Below, in pieces: positions 34,635-45,913 of a stretch of DNA of 64,000 nt; the first letter of the stretch is position 1; the number at the start of each line of letters is the position of its first letter. The notes beneath the pieces are model-generated. The model had not been told where the DNA came from, did no database searches, and saw only the letters and a list, made by a program, of their open reading frames with translations. The stretch lies in the NCBI RefSeq assembly GCF_029784135.1, contig NC_073745.1, positions 164,175,328 through 164,239,327 on the forward strand, in the 5' to 3' direction. This DNA comes from Toxorhynchites rutilus septentrionalis. Its lineage: Eukaryota; Arthropoda; Insecta; Diptera; Culicidae. A program made the position numbers and the translations under genes.

Positions 34635-35560
34635 TTGTTTTTTTTTCGCTCGGGTGCTGTAAGTTCGATCAAAGATGGCGTCGAAACAACCGCGAGCGCG
34701 TTGTACGGTTCTTCGAAACGCGTGAAAATCAAGGAATCCCGGAACGTCGAGCGGAAGACCGGTAGTTGTCGTCCGGTGAAGATCATGACGAAAAAGAAGA
34801 AGGAATCTCTGAAAAAGCTATTCGACAACAAGAACAGTACGAGTTTGCGTAATGCCGGCCGAAAATTTCGCTGCTCCTATTCCTTCATCTACAGAACCCT
34901 CAAGCAGGAGAACATCGTCTGTCGGAAGAAGACTAGGCCCCCAGAGTACACGTACGAGCAGATAGCGGCCGAGAAATTTACTGGGCCGGTGGATGACGAA
35001 GAATTTTCGCGGGACGTCGTTCGTGTTGGACGTCAAGAGTTATTTTCCGCTGTAAAGTCCCACATTCCCGGCAATGTCCGGTACTATACTAGTGACAAGG
35101 CGTCATCAAAAATACAAGCATTGCAATCTCGAACAAATGGATTTCAGAGCCCTGGTTTAACAAGCCGTGCGGACTTGCCATCAACCAAAAGATGTACCAG
35201 GAGGAGTGCCTGGAGAAGATTCTGGTTCCGTTCCTTTTTCCCATTACGCCAAGAAGACGTTGGAAAAACAGGAAAAACAGATACCGTACCTGACCAACTT
35301 GTCCTAATGCCATCCCATCGAGGTTTGTTTCGGCTCCCTCAGTGCCTGGTGTACCCTGGTGTATAAGAATAATTGGCGGCCGCGGACACCAAGCAGCTGG
35401 ACACAAGGATCCGGAATTGCATCCGGAAGATGGATGTCAGTGCCGTCTAGCGCTCTTGTGAGAGTATCTCCATACTGCGCCATAAGGCTGAGCACGGCCC
35501 TTTGCCAACATTCACTGACTTTTTTTAGGAACAACTGTTAACTTTTTAATAAAAAATACT
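34635..35560 (+). pseudogene. ITmD37E/maT-like transposase pseudogene
   Basis: One frame holds an N-terminal region with a DNA-binding-like part (TASALYGSSKRVKIKESRN and LKKLFDNKNSTSLRNAGRKF). After about 34980 the frame must shift to read IPGNVRYYTSDKASS, then CGLAINQKMYQEECLEKI and LVPFL, which match the ordered blocks of Tc1/mariner-superfamily transposases. The C-terminal KQLDTRIRNCIRKMDVSAVQ follows in yet another frame near 35390-35450. At least two frameshifts and a deletion after LVPFL, where the second catalytic aspartate should be, make it inactive. No terminal repeats were paired. Confidence 0.68.
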
Positions 35561-36638
35561 GAATTGCATGAAATATTTTTTTTATACTAATTCACTAAAG
35601 AAATTTTCAGTTTGTATTGAACATCTGTTTGGACAAAAGTTCCCCGAATGCTGCTGACACCATCTTTGTCGTAGCACACTTTGATACAGAGGGCTTCTTC
35701 TTCTTCAATGGCGTGTAGTGAATGTGAACAAAATTGCACTGCCGTTCCGCAATATTTTCCATTCTTGTGTCAAGCTTTCACACACATGTAGTGAAATCAG
35801 CATTAGGTTTAACCCTTTACAAGGCCGTTGAAACCAGGCAACCAATCGACTCCAAATTTAGAGCACATAATCCTTACATAAAGAATAACACATATTTACC
35901 TTTGAAAAAGTTTTAACTATTGAAACAGTTGAAAGTTACAGTTAATTAAGTAAACTATTTAAAAAATATTCCAAGTGCAGCGAACAGAGTATTTTTTGTA
36001 GGTGGAAATATAGTTGCCACTACCCGTAAAAGGGTTAAATGATGTCCGTTCGTTGTGTTGTACTTGCTTACTCGTTCGCAACTGTGATTTCATTCCATTC
36101 CATCAGTGAAAAGAAACTCTACTCCATACTCCTCTTTCCTCTGTATTTCCCGACATGGAAAGAATTCATTCTCGCTCGATGCTCGCCGGCAACGATGTTG
36201 CTCCGATGACCACCAAACGAGAAGTGGTGTGGGTTCAAATCGTGGATGGCTTATTTATACCAAATAAGTTGAAAGCGAGCAGAAACGAATGTATTAGTTG
36301 CTCGTTTCTGATGGTACGGGAAGCTCAGCACACAAATCGGTGAAACAAATATATGGGAAAATGGGAATGCTTCTAGTTTTCATTAATTGAAAATGTTTAG
36401 GGATTAGGGTATTGTGATGCATAGCATATCAAACAAGCCTTAGAGAATTTCCGATTCGATTGGTATACAAATCATCAGAATCCGTTCGCTGTGAAAATAG
36501 TTATTAAAGTAAACTTCATTTCATAAATACGTCACTTGTTTTTTGATTTGGCACCCTTCGTTAAAAATTCATTAAAAAAAAATTTTGAAAATTTTAATTC
36601 ATTTTTCACGTGTTTTTCAAAAAATCTGAAAAAATAGG
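35561..36638. other. Unassigned stretch
   Basis: Nothing was recognised apart from AT-rich sequence. The segment 36560-36638 resembles the inverted flank of the element at 32509-32794. Confidence 0.35.
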
Positions 36639-36766
36639 TATGAATAACCCATACAATTTCCAACCAGGTACTTTGGAAGATGGGCACTTTTACAGCGGAA
36701 AAAAACTTTTTCATGTTTTTCTTTGAAAAAAACATTTCTTTGAAGAGACATCGTGATCTGTACTTA

Positions 36767-36915
36767 TTATTATATTATATTATATTATATTATATTTATA
36801 TTATTATTATTATATTATATTATATTATATTTATATTATTATTATTATATTATATTATATTTATATTATTATTATTATATTATATTATTTTTATTTATTT
36901 TATTTATTTATTTCA
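36767..36915. repeat. (TATTA)n/(TAT)n microsatellite
   Basis: About 150 bp of TATTA and TAT repeats grade into TTTA. The Tyr/Ile-rich frames across it are artefacts of composition. Confidence 0.95.
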
Positions 36916-37049
36916 TTGTCTTCGGAAAAAAATATACAGACTGTTATTAAACTATATTCCTTATCCTATTTTTGAAAACGTCCTTGCTTATGTTATAGTC
37001 AAAATAGTCGTAAACTCGTACTAAGCGGGTTGTTGTGCACGTAGTTCGT

Positions 37050-37690
37050 CCTTTGGACGGGAATGTTGATCGCGTTATGATTGCGAAGCAAACGTCATTA
37101 TGTCTAATGTGAACATCCGTTGCAATTTCAATCGGCTGGATGATAGGCTTTCAGAGCCAATCAAGAGTTAGCTGGGTCCAGCCATGGCAACTGTCGAAGG
37201 TCGAAGCGAATAAAGTGTTTTTGGATGCGCTCAATTTTGACGATCTGGGCCACGTGATACGGCGCTCAAACTGGAGTTTTTTTTTTTTATATCCAAAATA
37301 TATATTTTATTAAGGCTCATATGGCGTCAGCCTAACGGGGCCGGGAGTTCAATATTTTGACAATGTTTGCTTAGACTATGTTAGTAATATGTAACCGATT
37401 ACTCGCGGTTGACTCGAGGTTAGTATTACAAGTGTTCTCATAATTGGTATGTCGCAGTCTTCGATGCTCTGTACGTGTGCCCGACACGGGATACTTCCTA
37501 TTGGGATGCAACTGACCATTAATCAGCAACGCCCCCCTAGTCTGTACCCCATATCTAGCGTGGTGCGTCTTTCTCGACAAACTGGAGTTGCATATTCTAA
37601 GATGCTGCGGATTAAAATCGGTTCAATTTGTAGAAGTTATTAAAATTTGTTGCGTGAGCGTTTAATCTGAAAGACACTGTAGTTCAAAAG
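37050..37690 (+). pseudogene. 3' end of a Tc1-like element, split by LINE-A
   Basis: Before the insertion the frame VEANKVFLDALNFDD resembles the C-terminal part of an IS630-Tc1 type transposase, weakly. After it, 'gttcaatttgtagaagtt' to 'ctgaaagacactgta' is the inverted equivalent of the element end at 10373-10430. The insertion at 37279-37577 is flanked by a 12-bp duplication. It is degraded and no catalytic motif is readable. Confidence 0.45.
37279..37577 (-). mobile_element. LINE-A, 5'-truncated insertion, minus strand
   Basis: On the plus strand it starts with the T-run of the tail, then 'atccaaaatatatatttta', and ends in the untranslated block near 'gtgcgtctttctcgac'. The 12-bp target duplication CAAACTGGAGTT lies at 37267-37278 and 37578-37589. 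Only non-coding 3' sequence is included. Confidence 0.88.
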
Positions 37691-38420
37691 ATATGAGCAG
37701 TTTTTGTTTTGACCATCGCTTTCAGATTCACGCGTTTTAAATAAGGTGCCTTCTCACCACACTCCTCACTCAAAATTATCAGCTTATTTAGATGTACTTT
37801 GGATATGTATAACTTGTCCGCTAATTTTGAGATAACTGTAGTTTCGAGTACAAGTAGACACAGTGACTGTTACCTCAAGATGACACCAGGATTGTTTACA
37901 TGATATTTATATTCCTAGGATTTACTTGAAATGTGTTTTTCCTCGTCGAATATAACGGCGAATAATTTGAAAAATTCCCATCAGATCAATTGACTCGCTT
38001 GGCATATTCGTATCGGTGAATCTAGGTTGCATAGATTAGAGGTTTATAGTTCTAGGGTGAATAGCAACATTCAAAAGTTTATATGAAGGTCTTTAAGCCA
38101 CACTCACCATAATGAGTGATTTGTCATTACCAGTCACGGTCGGTCATATTAATCGGTGGCTACAGTTTTGATAATCTTTGAACTATGTGTATTTGTATTT
38201 CCAACACTAAACATATTTCAATGAACACAACTAGTTGACTAATTTCGACTCACACAATGAATTCACCGCGATTTACTTTGCCACGCACTAGACCTATCAA
38301 TTCGCAGATCCTTTCACGTGAAGCGTCCGATTGGATGCAAATGTGATCTAGTTCAGTCACTGCAGCATAATACATGTACATGATACATGATTTTGTATCA
38401 CTCACCCTTTTCGAATGTCA
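37691..38420. other. Unassigned stretch
   Basis: No gene or element was recognised. Confidence 0.35.
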
Positions 38421-38431
38421 CGCCTAAAACG

Positions 38432-38439
38432 TGACGTCA
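38432..38439. promoter_or_regulatory. CRE-like palindrome TGACGTCA
   Basis: This is a perfect full-site CRE palindrome (CREB/ATF in animals) in a locally GC-richer stretch. About 400 bp downstream is an arthropod initiator-like TCAGT ('gggatcagtg', near 38830) and further on the candidate first exon at 39498. Regulatory function is inferred from the motif alone. Confidence 0.3.
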
Positions 38440-39497
38440 ATCCGGCGCGTGTCGCACAACTTCGATGCTACAATCACTCGATAGTAAATCCCGTCGAGGC
38501 AGGAAACTGGGGCCACATAAAACATACAATCAAAGAGCAGCAACAACAATCTCACCAAAGCTGCAGCGAACTGACGCACGGTTGCAAATACATTCAGCTC
38601 GGGGCGAGCATTTAGTACTGTTTTGCGCCTCGTACGGTGAACAACTCTCCTTCGTGTGTGGCACTATGTACAGTTAGACTGATTCGTGTGATCCTTGCAA
38701 GGGTATTATCGAAGAAGGGGTTGAAGATTTTTTTTTGTGCCGACGGTTTGGTGGATCGCTGAGAACGGAAAATGACATCTACTAACAACTTGGTGGCGTT
38801 GCATTTGTCGTGTGTGTCCTGTAATCGGGATCAGTGAATTAATTTAGATTTGAACGCTGCAATCCCACAGGTGCAAGGTTGGTGTGGAAGAAAAGGGGGG
38901 AAATACTGATAAAGACGATGCGCGCTTTCGTATAATCGAAGAAAGTTATCAACCACCTCATAACGATTAAAATATTTATATTCTACCGAAGCTTAAGTGG
39001 TATATGCACGTGAGTTTTCGAATGGTGATTTATACCGCCCGAAGTGCTATCAAGATATATGTGAAATAATTTGATTCTTTTTCGCAAAAGCGCGGAAAAG
39101 TTAGATTTGTGAAGATCAAAAAGCTATAAGAAAAGAGAAAAATTAAGTGCATGCAAATAAAGTATCATGTGTACTGAGGATGAAGAATTCCTTGTAGGAA
39201 ACCGCAAGCAAGTGATTCTTGTAACCGATACTGATGGCAGAGTTAAACTCAAATAAAAGTGCATTAAGGTAATTCAAACATAGAATAACGTGTTTACTCA
39301 CTGGCTGAGTGAGATGAAATTTACAATAAATTTTACGTGGTGAGAAAATTTGTGATCGTGAACTCTACGCGAAGCATACATAAATCGGAAACTGAAGAAT
39401 ATCCGTCGTCATAACGTTGATTTTGGGAACTCGGAAGAAACAACGAATTAGTTTTTCGCCACACGCTTGGAGTTGCTGCATTGGCTTAGAGTTGCAT
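38440..39497 (+). other. Possible promoter and 5' untranslated region
   Basis: This stretch lacks the repeats seen elsewhere, has moderate GC, and leads without recognised transposon sequence into an ATG-initiated frame. It has 'cccacaggtgcaagg' at about 38868, a splice-acceptor-like word. The evidence is weak. Confidence 0.2.
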
Positions 39498-39728
39498 ATG
39501 GAAGTGAGTGGTGATGGTGAAAAATATTATACAACAGAAGATTACGAATTTTGCAAAGGTTTGCCGTTAGATTCCAAGTATCATTTCAAGTGGTGTTTAA
39601 CAAAATATTTTTATATGTGTTTATCAACCTGTTTGGATATAACTCCCGCGATCTGGATCGGTGGCTATCTGTTCAGTAGCAATTACGAATGTGACATTTT
39701 AATAATAAAAAATAAAAAGGTACAATGA
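39498..39728 (+). CDS. Possible first coding exon of an unidentified gene
   Basis: The ATG at 39498 starts an acidic, tyrosine-rich peptide MEVSGDGEKYYTTEDYEFCK. The frame stays open for 76 codons and then becomes Cys/Trp/Ile-rich (WCLTKYFYMCLSTC). The change in character after about codon 21 suggests that, if real, the exon ends near 'tgcaaag|gt', although the following bases are not a consensus donor. The frame is open upstream too. No family was recognised. A chance frame is possible. Confidence 0.2.
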   Translation: MEVSGDGEKYYTTEDYEFCKGLPLDSKYHFKWCLTKYFYMCLSTCLDITPAIWIGGYLFSSNYECDILIIKNKKVQ

Positions 39729-40239
39729 GGCCAAATAAATACGATGTAAGTATCCTCGTCATCATCACACTCTCTGTTGAAGTGTTCACTCGTCAACCCC
39801 TCTTGATATTTCAGTATAGACATTCTAGACCAAACGTTGATTCGAGAATAGAAAGAGAGAGAAAGCGGTGGAAAAAGTTTATTTTCGTTGTACATTGAAA
39901 TCTTTTGTCGCGTTCGCGATGCCAACCGTACTTCTAATACTCTACCCGGTGAAGAATACAAACATCAGCCCCAGCGACGAACGCCTAATGTAATGAATAT
40001 ACCGATGAAATATTAATTAAAGCACATATATAGGGGTTAAATTGTCGAGCAAATTCTCACACGGACGATTACCGGAGAAAGGCAGGGAAAGTTCTCCTCA
40101 CTGTGGGTTAGCACGTGTTTGCAACTGGTTAATTTTTCCGCTTCACAAGCACAATTAAGATTTTGGTACACTATAAAATATATTTTTGATAAAAATCCCT
40201 TTCCAAAAGTGGTTTCTTTTATAGAAACTTGATAACTTG

Positions 40240-40489
40240 ACGGCTAGTGACCATTTTATCCTGGATTCCTCGAGTCGAGAAAGACGCACCACGTTAGATA
40301 TGGGGTACAGACTAGGGGGGCGTTACTGATTAATGGTCAGCTGCATCCCAATAGGAAGTATCCTGTGTCGAGCACACGTACAGAACATTGGAGACTGCAA
40401 CATCCCAATTATGAGAACACTTGTAATACTAACCTCGAACCAACCGCGAGTAATCAGTTACATATTACTAACATAGTTGTAAGGCAAAC
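40240..40489 (+). mobile_element. LINE-A 3' untranslated fragment
   Basis: It runs from 'gtgaccattttatcctggat' to 'catagttgtaaggcaaac' and lacks the last 80 bp and the tail found in other copies. Both ends are therefore incomplete. It is non-coding. Confidence 0.8.
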
Positions 40490-40559
40490 ATAAAAATGAG
40501 AGATTTCACGTAGCTTTAAAAAAGGCAGTCTGAAAATGCCAAAAAAAGAAAACCACTGC

Positions 40560-40870
40560 TCATCGAAATCGTCTCACAATCGGTTCCTACTGTGTATAGA
40601 GCAGCGCCATCTTGTTGAAACCCCATATTGGCCAGCTTTAATACTTGCATTTGAGCGGAAAGAGACAACCGATGATGTCGGGCTCTGTTGAGAGTAAGCT
40701 AGAAATAAAATACGGACTAATGATTCCGTCGGCTCATACAGCGCACCAAACAATGCATTTTTCTGGATGCATATTGCCTGTGGTTGTTCATCACATCAAA
40801 ATGCAACAATTTGGTTTGTTTTGGTACGCTCACTGTAAATTTTAAATTTAAAAAAATTATTAATTGGGTG
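40560..40870 (-). pseudogene. Tc1/mariner-superfamily transposase remnant
   Basis: The minus strand reads CDEQPQAI, then LFGALYEPTESLVRILF and, 100 bp on, MGFQQDGAALYT. These correspond to the blocks EENPQAIxxxPxxxxxVTVWCALxxxxIIGPYFF and MWFQQDGATxHT of an arthropod Tc1/mariner-like transposase. The aspartate of QQDGA is kept. Frames change between the blocks and stops occur. No ends were found. Confidence 0.55.
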
Positions 40871-41844
40871 TAAGTCACTCCATAGTGAAATGGCCATACA
40901 AACAGAGCATTTTCATTCTCCACGCGCGAATCACGCTTGTATTGTCAGAATTAAAGCTTTAAAGGCGAGACTTTAAAAAAATCACCTAGTATAATTTCAT
41001 AAGATAACACAACGATTGTTGACAGGTTACTAAAATGTTCTAGAGCTCAGGGTATACCACCTAGACCCACCGAACACCGTGCATCGTCTTTCGGTCGAAG
41101 CGATTTGGTTTTCCTTTGGATAGATCGGCTTCACCAGGTGAAAGCTCTGATTTTTGCTTATAGTTCTCCAAAAAACGTTATAACACGCAATGTGCGTCGA
41201 CCGCCTTTTTGTTCAAATAAAAAATGTAGCGAATGCAGAAAATGGTCTTTTTCCGACATTTAAAGAAAAGTTGAATAAAGCTGAATCGGATTGCAATGGA
41301 TTCCAGAAATGAGACACTGAACTGGATATTTAGTTAGAATCCTAACATAAGCTTCATTGAAGACTTATATCGTTGCTAGAATTGATTCTTCTACAAGCCT
41401 GTTATCCTATAAAACGTACGCTTTTTTTCGTTCGCTAAGGCCATTTCTCAGAATCCTAATTCTGGGATATGAATTCGATAAGCTCGATCGTAACCACAAG
41501 ATTCGCATCTGGCGGCAGTACAGTAAATTCGTTCCAATTTAGAGTCTAGAATCGCTCTATGTTGTGATGACCCACAATGTTGTACTATTTTTGATACATT
41601 GAAATGATGTAACTAAGGATCGAACTTGTCACACTTTTCAAGTCATTGTAATATTGAACTACATAATTTGATTTTCGATTGTATTTTACCATTTCCCGAT
41701 TTTCCTTAAATTGCTATTTTCGCTTTTCAAAGATCCTTGTTCCGTGTATGTCGGTGAAATGGGTGCGATATACTATGCTCTAGGGATCAATGAAACACTG
41801 CCCATCGATATTTCCTAAAAAGAATAAGACAACTATTGAGTATT
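40871..41844. other. Unassigned stretch
   Basis: No gene or element was recognised. Short frames (for example 41357-41542) have no supporting signals. Confidence 0.35.
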
Positions 41845-42409
41845 TTGGTCGAAAAATTATTCAAGATTACCTTAGCATGGATTCCCTCTCATTGCTCGAT
41901 CCCGGGGAATGAGAAAGCGGACTCGCTAGCTAAGGTGGGCGCTTCAGATGGCACACTTCTTGAAAGGCAAATTGCTTATAACGATTTTTTTCACATTCCT
42001 CGTCAGCGCACACTCGTTAGTTGGCAGCGCATGTGGAGTGAAGATGAGTTCGGTCGTTGGTTACACACGATTATCCCTGAGGTCTCGACGAGTGCATGGT
42101 TCAAGGGATTGAATGTAGGTCGTGAATTCATTCGCGTGATATCTCGGCTTATGTCCAATCACTACAATCTAAACGCGCATCTCTATCGCATTGGGCTCGC
42201 AGCAAACGATCTTTGTGATTGTGGTGATGGCTACCACGACATCGAGCATATTGTCTGGTCGTGTATCCGGTTCCATGCTGCTCGCTCTCAGCTCCCTAGA
42301 GCACTAAGAGCACAAGGCAGACAATCGGATATCCCCGTCCCCGGATATCTTAGGTAGCCGTGATCCTGATCTTCTGCTCCATCTATACCTGTTCCTCAGA
42401 AACGCCGAT
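41845..42409 (+). pseudogene. LINE-A ORF2 3' part: RNase H and C-terminal Cys/His motif (left segment)
   Basis: It encodes the end of an RNase H domain (TLAWIPSHCSIPGNEKADSL, the NEKAD aspartate being the conserved final acid), then the VSTSAWFKGLNVGREFIRV region and CDCGDGYHDIEHIVWSC. RNase H fused downstream of reverse transcriptase and this Cys/His end point to the I clade or a neighbour. The frame shifts near 42340 (a doubled 'cc' in 'gtccccgg'). At 42410 the copy is interrupted by an inverted sister copy and continues at 43133. Reverse transcriptase and endonuclease are missing (5' truncation). Confidence 0.82.
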
Positions 42410-43132
42410 TTTTTTTTATCCAAAATATATATTTTTATTAAGGCTCATATGGCGTCAACCTGACGGGGCCGGGAGTTCAATATTTCGACAATGTTTGCCT
42501 TATAACTATGTTAGTAATATGTAACCGATTACTCGCGGTTGGCTCGAGGTTAGTATTACAAGTGTTTTCGTAATTGTGATGTTGCTGTCTTCAATGCTCT
42601 GTACCTGTGCCCGACACGGGATACTTCCTATTGGGATGCAGCTGACCATTAATCAGCAACGGCCCCCTAGTATGTACCCCATATCTAGCGTGGTGCGTCT
42701 TCTCGACCCGAGGAATCCTTCAAGAATGGTCACTAGCCGGCGCAAACATCAGCTCGTGTAGAGTTGTCATGAGCGGTACAACCTTTGGCTCTTGTTGAAT
42801 GATCAGTGGACTGCACAACCTTTGGCCCGTGTATCTGTAAAGAGTGTGTTTATGTATTGCCGCGACTAAGTAAAAGTTTATAGATCGGATAGGAGGGATA
42901 TGAAACAGGGACACAACGAAGGAAACATCAATAAACGTTGACATCGGCGTTTCTGAGGAACAGGTATAGATGAAGCAGTAGATCAGGATCACGGCTACCT
43001 AAGATATCCCGGACGGGGATATCCAATTGTCTGCCTTTTGCTCTATGTGCTCTAGAGATTTGAGAGCGAGCAGCATGGAATCGGATACACGACCAGACAA
43101 TATGCTCGATGTCGTGGTAGCCATCACGGATT
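42410..43132 (-). mobile_element. LINE-A inserted head-on into LINE-A (minus strand)
   Basis: On the plus strand it starts with the tail T-run and 'atccaaaatatatattttta' and ends within 'gctaccatcacgg', the complement of the CDCGDGYH coding region. A 13-14 bp target duplication (CAGAAACGCCGAT, 42397-42409 and 43133-43145) flanks it. The result is two copies of one family facing each other over about 1 kb. It is a 5'-truncated retroposed copy with broken coding sequence. Confidence 0.92.
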
Positions 43133-43649
43133 CAGAAACGCCGATGTCAACGTTAAATGATGTTTCCTTCGTGGTGTCCCTGTTTCATATCCCTCCTATA
43201 CGAGCTATAAACTTTTATTTAGTCGCGGCAATACATACACACACTCTTTACAAATTCACGGGTCGAAGGTTGTGCAGCCCACTGATCATTCACCAAGAGT
43301 TGAGTATTGTACCGTTCATGGCAACTCCACACGAGCTGATGATTGTGCCGGCTAGTGATCATTCTATCCTGGATTCCTCGAGTCGAGAAAGACGCACCAC
43401 GCTATATATGGGGTACAGACTAAAGGGGCGTTGCTGATTAATGGTCAGCTGCATCCCAATTCCTATCCCGTGTCGGGAACACGTACAGAGCATTGGAGAT
43501 AGCAACATCCCAATTACGAGAACACTTGTAATACTAACCTCGAGCCAACCGCGAATAATCGGTTACATATTACTAACATAGATGACATAGGCCCTGTCAG
43601 GCTAACGTCATATGAGCCTTGATAAAAATATACATTTTGGAAAAAAAAC
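43133..43649 (+). mobile_element. LINE-A, right segment of the interrupted copy
   Basis: It resumes exactly where 41845-42409 stopped and continues to a tail 'atacattttggaaaaaaaa'. Internal deletions occur near 43460 ('cccaattcctatcccg') and near 43585, where 'gttgtaagcaaacattg' and the following bases are missing. Confidence 0.82.
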
Positions 43650-44624
43650 TGTCTTTTCTCTACTTTTTGAAATAAATTGTCAAAGTTTCGAAAAAATATT
43701 CCAGGTTTTTCAGGAATTCGGCTCATTAAGCGATGCACAATTCTATCATCCATTATTCTGAGCATCCCTTTCTTTTTTTTATTTGAATGATGTTTTTGGT
43801 CACCTGTGGTTCTGGTGACACTTCTTCTTGCACACTGCCGAATTCATATGTCGTATCTGCGATGAAAACATTTGTCTTCTGGCTACAACTTTATGTGGCC
43901 TACTAGACCATGATTTTTTGGGCGAATTTATCAGTACAACAAACTTATATTTAGCAGAAGTCTATCCTCTAGCAGTGGCTATGTAAAGTTTTTGTCATAG
44001 GTTCTGACCGAAGTCAGTCTTTTTGTTCATCCAAACTAGCGTCGGCAGAAAAGATATCATGCTTGGCAGAAAAGATGCTTTTTGATGCTCCCACACTGAG
44101 TGTCAGCTTGGAATTGTACCCAAAAATATTCCAAACGTTGTCAAGCAGGAATTGAATCATCACAGGCTGGGTTGTAAAGCTATTTCACACAAACACTGGT
44201 GCAAATGCACTAGAATATTACTTATTATATTAAAAAATATTATATTAAAAAATGAAATTGGATCTCATAAGTACAATGTTTTCTGACAATATAACAATAT
44301 AATGCATGCTTATTTGCAAACTTTCTCTCATTTTGCTCCCTTATATGGGGCTTATCATGCAATGACATATGAGGGGCTCAAAATGAAAGAGGTGTAAGTG
44401 ACTTGATCGAACTCTCTTCATCAACTGTTTCTTTAATTAATAACTCTTCTGCAAAAACGTTCCAATCTGAGTTTGCTATAGAATCCGATATATGAGGTTC
44501 TATCTTCCACATTATCAAATACAGCTGGGAATGTGTTTGCAGTTAAGTTATGACTAAAAGAGAGAGTCGATGTAGAGAAATCGATGATGTCACTAACCCC
44601 CTTTCATTTTAAGCTTCTCACATA
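43650..44624. other. Unassigned stretch left of mariner copy 2
   Basis: It is AT-rich and no gene or element end was recognised. Confidence 0.35.
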
Positions 44625-44626
44625 TA

Positions 44627-45910
44627 TTAAGCTGTCAAAAAAGGCCTGCGGTATTTTTTTTAAATTTTCATTTGTTCATAAAATTAGTTACAATCATCTG
44701 TTTTAAGTCAAATATGCGCCGTTTTGTTCGATTACTTGTTCCCAACGAGATGCCAACTTCATAATACCCCTGTTATAGAAGCTCGCTTCCTTATTGGCAA
44801 AAAACTCGGATAGCCAATTTTCACAGGCCTCTTTTGTGGCTAACTTCTGACTACCTAGCTCGTTCGCCATGGACAAAAACAGGTGGTAGTCACTTGGTGC
44901 AAGGTCCGGACTATACGGCGGATGCAAAAGAACCTCCCATCCGAGCTCCCGGAGCTTCTGACGCGTCACCAATGAAATGTGTGGCCTGGCGTTGTCCTGA
45001 TGGAAGACAATGCGGCCTCTGTTTATCAAAGATGGCCTCTTCTTCATGAGTGCTACCTTCAAGCGGTCCAGTTGTTGGCAGTACAGGTCCGAATTGAGCG
45101 TTTGGCCATAGGGAAGCAGCTCATAATAGATTATTCCTTGACAATCCCACCAAACACACAGCAGAACCTTCCTGGCCGTTAATGAGGGCTTGGCCACCGT
45201 CTGAGCCGCTTCAGCGGGCTTCGACCACAACCGTTTGCGCTTCACGTTGTCGTAAGTGACCCACTTTTCATCGCCAGTCACCATCCGCTTCAGAAACGGG
45301 TCGATTTTGTTGCGATTCAGCAGCAATTCACATGCGTCGATACGGTCAACGTGTGGGTTTTTTTGCGTCAACGTGTGTGGCACCCATACATCGAGCTTCT
45401 TTGTGAATCCAAGCTTCTTCAAATGGTTAATAACGGTTTGATGACTTATCCCCAGCTCTTGGCCGATGCTACGGCTGCTACTATGCCGGTCTTTCTCGGC
45501 TAATTCAGCGATTTTGTCGCAATTTTCGACGACAGGCCTTCCGGAGCGTGGCGCATCTTCGACGACCTCTACACCAGAACGAAAACGTTGAAACCATCGT
45601 TGTGCGGTGGAAATGGAAACTGTATCGGGTCCATAAACTGCACAAATTTTATTGGCAGCTTGAGATGCATTTTTGCCTTTGTCATAGTAGTACTGTAAAA
45701 TATGTTGGATTTTCTCTTTATTTTGCTCCATATTTGCGACACTATAACTCACGAACGGCTTAACCAAACAAAACACTGTCAAGGACTATATTATAGCAAA
45801 AATACCTTTCCAACAAGCTATAGTATGACTCGATACAATGAATACAACTAGAACTACGCGCTTACAACGACACTTCGCCGAAATACCGCAGGACTTTTTT
45901 GACAGCCTAA
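44627..45910 (-). mobile_element. Mariner element copy 2, apparently complete
   Basis: It is 1,284 bp, bounded by TA at 44625-44626 and 45911-45912. The right end as read on the minus strand starts TTAGGCTGTCAAAAAAGTCC. The left end starts TTAAGCTGTCAAAAAAGGCC, so one end has two substitutions. The family is that of copy 1. It carries a single uninterrupted transposase frame. The TA duplication, length and open frame suggest a younger insertion than copy 1. It landed beside a pogo-type remnant (45914-46330). Confidence 0.95.
44703..45731 (-). CDS. Mariner transposase, intact D,D34D enzyme (342 aa)
   Basis: The enzyme binds its inverted repeats and moves the element by cut and paste into TA. 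Codon 1 is the ATG at 45731 (MEQNKEKIQHILQYYY). The frame extends 17 codons further upstream from 45782, but that part is not preserved in copy 1, and 342 residues fits the usual 340-350. The N-terminal helix-turn-helix regions span about 1-115 (ISTAQRWFQRFRSG, then IGQELGISHQTVINHLKK). The linker WVPHTLTQKN follows. The catalytic triad is D in VTGDEKW, D in HQDNARPH and D in LAPSDYHLF, with 34 residues between the last two. The C-terminus is complete (QNGAYLT). Near residue 130, PHVDRI replaces IFDRI of copy 1, an in-frame difference. No stops or shifts were seen. Activity is unproven. Confidence 0.95.
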   Translation of the reverse strand: MEQNKEKIQHILQYYYDKGKNASQAANKICAVYGPDTVSISTAQRWFQRFRSGVEVVEDAPRSGRPVVENCDKIAELAEKDRHSSSRSIGQELGISHQTVINHLKKLGFTKKLDVWVPHTLTQKNPHVDRIDACELLLNRNKIDPFLKRMVTGDEKWVTYDNVKRKRLWSKPAEAAQTVAKPSLTARKVLLCVWWDCQGIIYYELLPYGQTLNSDLYCQQLDRLKVALMKKRPSLINRGRIVFHQDNARPHISLVTRQKLRELGWEVLLHPPYSPDLAPSDYHLFLSMANELGSQKLATKEACENWLSEFFANKEASFYNRGIMKLASRWEQVIEQNGAYLT

Positions 45911-45913
45911 TAT

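Noticed and set aside
36680..37024. Tyr/Ile-rich frame of 114 codons
   Set aside because: It is translation of a (TATTA)n microsatellite.
44834..45441. Plus-strand frames inside mariner copy 2
   Set aside because: They are antisense to the intact transposase; equivalent antisense frames occur in copy 1 (5512-5860).
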